Positions 62,292 to 64,000 of a stretch of 64,000 nt of DNA are shown piece after piece; the first letter of the stretch is position 1; every line of letters starts with the position of its first letter. Under the pieces are notes generated by a model. It ran no database searches, was not told the DNA's origin, and worked only from the letters and a program-made list of their open reading frames with translations. A program made the position numbers and the translations under genes. Location: positions 1,922,001 to 1,986,000 of the forward strand of contig NZ_CP013480.3 of NCBI RefSeq assembly GCF_001465545.3, given 5' to 3'. The stretch is from Pandoraea norimbergensis (GTDB lineage Bacteria > Pseudomonadota > Gammaproteobacteria > Burkholderiales > Burkholderiaceae).

Positions 62292-62327
62292 CAACGGGTT
62301 AAACGGGCTAAACGGGTTAAACGGGTT
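62292..62327 (+). repeat. Four tandem copies of a 9-base repeat (AAACGGGTT)
   Basis: CAACGGGTT, AAACGGGCT, AAACGGGTT and AAACGGGTT lie head to tail in the gap upstream of the RDD gene. Each unit is close to one helical turn, so it may be a multi-site operator or slippage-prone spacer. Confidence 0.85.
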
Positions 62328-62352
62328 ATGCGTGGGCGCGCCTCAATGCAAA

Positions 62353-62374
62353 ACGGCCGCCCGGAGGCGGCCGT
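62353..62374 (-). terminator. Intrinsic terminator of the DUF3106 gene
   Basis: ACGGCCGCC (62353-62361) and GGCGGCCGT (62366-62374) form a perfect 9-base stem with a CGGA loop. Read leftward it ends in TTTT. It lies 29 bases after the DUF3106 stop and separates that gene from RDD. Confidence 0.85.
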
Positions 62375-62402
62375 CTGATGACGCGTTGGCAAGACCAAGC
62401 GA

Positions 62403-63305
62403 TCAGTTGTGGTGGTACAGATCCGAGTTGAAGACGGCGTCGCCGCGATCGTTGACCGAATTGCCGTTCGCGCTCGCAGCACTGGCGGCGGCAGCGGTGC
62501 CACTTGCGGCAGCGGCCGAGGCGCTCTGGCCCGTGCCCGGTGCGGCTGCCGGTGACGACGCGCCGCCCGGCGTGGACGGGCCCGGTACCGGCAGGCTGCC
62601 GTTCTTGCCGGTGGTGCCGGCATCCTTGCGATGCACCGCGGCGTACGGATTCTTGACGCCTGTGCGGCCCGACGGCGGCGCGCTTACCACGTTGGGACGG
62701 TTGGACTGCTTCTTGTCGTCCGCGGCCAGACGCTTCTTCTGATCGTCGGTCAGTTGCTGATACTGCTGCCAGACCTGCGCCTTACGGTCCGGCGGCAATG
62801 TCTTGGCGTTCTGATAGCTTTCGCGCGCCAGTTGGCGTTGCTCGGGCGTCAGGCGCACCCAGTCGGCCATGCGGTCGTGCAGGCGTTTGCGGCCTTCCGG
62901 CGAGAGCGTATCGAAGCGTTTGGCGATTTCGACCCACTTTTCGCGCTGGCGATCGCTCATGCGATTCCAGTCCTGTGCAAGCGGCGACAGGGCTTCGCGC
63001 TGGGCAGGCGTGAGTTTGGCCCAGTAACCACCGGGCGACGGCAGGGCGGCTGCCGGAGCGCTGGCAGCGGTGCCAGAGAGGCTGCCGACGGCTGCACTGG
63101 CGACACCGGGCACGCCCGATGCTGCCGAGGCACCCGATGCATTGGCATCGGCGACGACCGGCGGTGCGTCGGAGATCGGCTCAGGGGCTTGCGAGCGGCG
63201 CAGCGCTGCCGTGCCGGCGAGCGCGGCCACGATAAGCGCGGCGACCAGAAAAAGTACGTTGCGTCGCGTCACAGGGCGGTCTTGGAGGGTGGGACTACTG
63301 GGCAC
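62403..63305 (-). CDS. DUF3106-family protein
   Basis: This 300-residue protein has an N-terminal membrane anchor (NVLFLVAALIVAALAGTAAL), a low-complexity Ala/Ser/Gly linker and the DUF3106 helical region at about residues 100-205. This region is made of repeats with LTPAQREAL, LSPEGRKRL and LTPEQRQLA. The last 75 residues are again low complexity. The function is unknown. The repeats recall zinc-resistance or periplasmic stress sensors of ECF sigma operons. It is coupled to DUF3619. Confidence 0.82.
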   Translation of the reverse strand: MPSSPTLQDRPVTRRNVLFLVAALIVAALAGTAALRRSQAPEPISDAPPVVADANASGASAASGVPGVASAAVGSLSGTAASAPAAALPSPGGYWAKLTPAQREALSPLAQDWNRMSDRQREKWVEIAKRFDTLSPEGRKRLHDRMADWVRLTPEQRQLARESYQNAKTLPPDRKAQVWQQYQQLTDDQKKRLAADDKKQSNRPNVVSAPPSGRTGVKNPYAAVHRKDAGTTGKNGSLPVPGPSTPGGASSPAAAPGTGQSASAAAASGTAAAASAASANGNSVNDRGDAVFNSDLYHHN

Positions 63306-63726
63306 GCTTCAGATAGGCGTTGAAACCGTGATCGGCGTAAGCCGACAGCGGCAGTTCGTCGCTGAGTACTGCGGCATCGATGTCCGCAAGGTCCTGAATG
63401 TGTTGCTGATGTTCCCAGTAGGCGATACCCGCCAGACCGATCACCAATGCGGCGAGCGGCCAGAGCAAGCCCAGACGGCCCAGTTTGTCGAATGCGCGGC
63501 GCGGCCCGCCGATTTCCGGCGTACCTCCCACGGCACCGACACCTGCGAGCACCAGCGCCGGTTGCACAACGGCCACCGGTTCGGGCTTCTTGCGCGCAAG
63601 CGCTTCCTGGCGTGCAGCCGCCAACCGGGCCGCAATATTCGGCGACGGTGCGTCGGACGCTTCGTCAAGCAGCAGTCGCACGCGATGTGCGAAGCGAATT
63701 TCCCTCGTTTCCAGATCGTGACTCAT
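63295..63726 (-). CDS. DUF3619-family protein, probable anti-sigma partner
   Basis: This 143-residue protein has a cytoplasmic N-terminal part (VRLLLDEASDAPSPNIAARLAAAR), one membrane helix (LLWPLAALVIGLAGIAYW) and a short periplasmic end. It overlaps the sigma factor gene by ATGA and the DUF3106 gene by 11 bases. Size, topology and place match single-pass anti-sigma or accessory proteins of ECF operons; the family itself is uncharacterised. Confidence 0.82.
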   Translation of the reverse strand: MSHDLETREIRFAHRVRLLLDEASDAPSPNIAARLAAARQEALARKKPEPVAVVQPALVLAGVGAVGGTPEIGGPRRAFDKLGRLGLLWPLAALVIGLAGIAYWEHQQHIQDLADIDAAVLSDELPLSAYADHGFNAYLKRAQ

Positions 63727-64000
63727 AACCTGATCCCTTTTGCCTTCAACGCTGCCGCCAGCGCGTGTGTGGCGCGTGAGCAGTGCGTCTTGACGCTGCC
63801 TTCCGAGCACCCCATCGTGGCAGCGGTCTCGGCAACGTCCATGTCCTCCCAGTAACGCATGAGGAAGGCTTCTCGTTGACGTGCAGGTAGCTTCTGTATC
63901 TCGGATTCAATAATGGAGAGGATTTCCGCCCGTGAAACCTGGTCCTCGCTGCTCTCGGTCTGTACTGACCCATCCTGTGAGAGCAAGGTTTCCAGCGGAT
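63723..64000 (-). CDS. RNA polymerase sigma factor (ECF type), N-terminal part outside window
   Basis: The visible 91 residues are the sigma region 4 end: AEILSIIESEIQKLPARQREAFLMRYWEDMDVAETAATMGCSEGSVKTHCSRATHAL, interpreted here in short runs such as LPARQREAFLMRY and GCSEGSVKTH, the helix-turn-helix that binds the -35 box. The frame is open past 63986 to the window edge, so the gene starts to the right. It leads the DUF3619-DUF3106 operon, an arrangement conserved in Burkholderiales. Confidence 0.92.
   Translation of the reverse strand, partial: PLETLLSQDGSVQTESSEDQVSRAEILSIIESEIQKLPARQREAFLMRYWEDMDVAETAATMGCSEGSVKTHCSRATHALAAALKAKGIRL

Overview
The window looks like a chromosomal segment of a high-GC betaproteobacterium of the Burkholderiaceae, most likely Pandoraea or a close relative. 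This is inferred from gene order and protein character: rph-rdgB-hemW divergent from yicC-gmk-rpoZ-spoT, the sigma factor-DUF3619-DUF3106-RDD run, and many MFS carriers. No database search was possible. There is no insertion sequence, prophage or CRISPR array. The only RNA gene seen is a tRNA-Ser(UGA); there is one clear riboswitch.

Bases 1-20400 are accessory metabolism in several regulator-carrier-enzyme modules. (a) 1-6479: an aromatic acid is probably activated by an aryl-AMP/CoA ligase, hydroxylated as a CoA ester by a single-domain flavin monooxygenase and released by a hotdog thioesterase. A maleate cis-trans isomerase would make fumarate at the end, and an AAHS carrier imports the substrate. 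(b) 6548-10398: a LysR regulator divergent from an M20 dipeptidase and an MHS carrier. (c) 10464-15460: a secreted alpha/beta hydrolase and a leftward iclR-OPT transporter-DUF1177-aroM operon with a clear palindromic operator. (d) 15637-18938: an RpiR regulator, an MFS carrier and a racemase-fold protein that has lost both expected cysteines. An ACS-family carrier follows.

Bases 20400-36930 hold a 513-base poorly coding stretch, a small orphan gene with its own terminator, the tRNA and an acyl-CoA synthetase. The conserved housekeeping block comes next: hemW, rdgB, rph, then yicC, gmk, rpoZ, spoT, with greB convergent. Pirin, a Kef-type antiporter with tandem Usp domains split by a long charged insert, the CnoX chaperedoxin and a P-loop kinase follow. 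Two tandem amino-acid binding proteins without permease genes lie at 37043-39232.

Bases 39475-48009 are a complete kdpFABC-kdpDE potassium system, preceded by an unannotated 30-residue membrane peptide and split by a terminator between kdpC and kdpD. At 48214-48607 a guanidine-II riboswitch precedes the guanidinium exporter gdx. After a DUF4126 protein, an FtsX-type permease and a truncated haemoglobin, 52527-53889 holds an unrecognised protein paired with a SycD/LcrH-like TPR chaperone, resembling an orphan type III secretion chaperone-substrate pair.

Bases 54191-64000 contain an AlaX editing protein, DUF924 and DUF2062 proteins, a LOG phosphoribohydrolase with its TetR regulator, and the trio dgkA, GT4 glycosyltransferase and metallophosphatase. 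The trio matches the PlcP-Agt phospholipid-to-glycolipid remodelling pair plus a kinase that recycles diacylglycerol. The right end is a lipase-like hydrolase, an RDD protein, DUF3106, DUF3619 and the C-terminal end of an ECF sigma factor.
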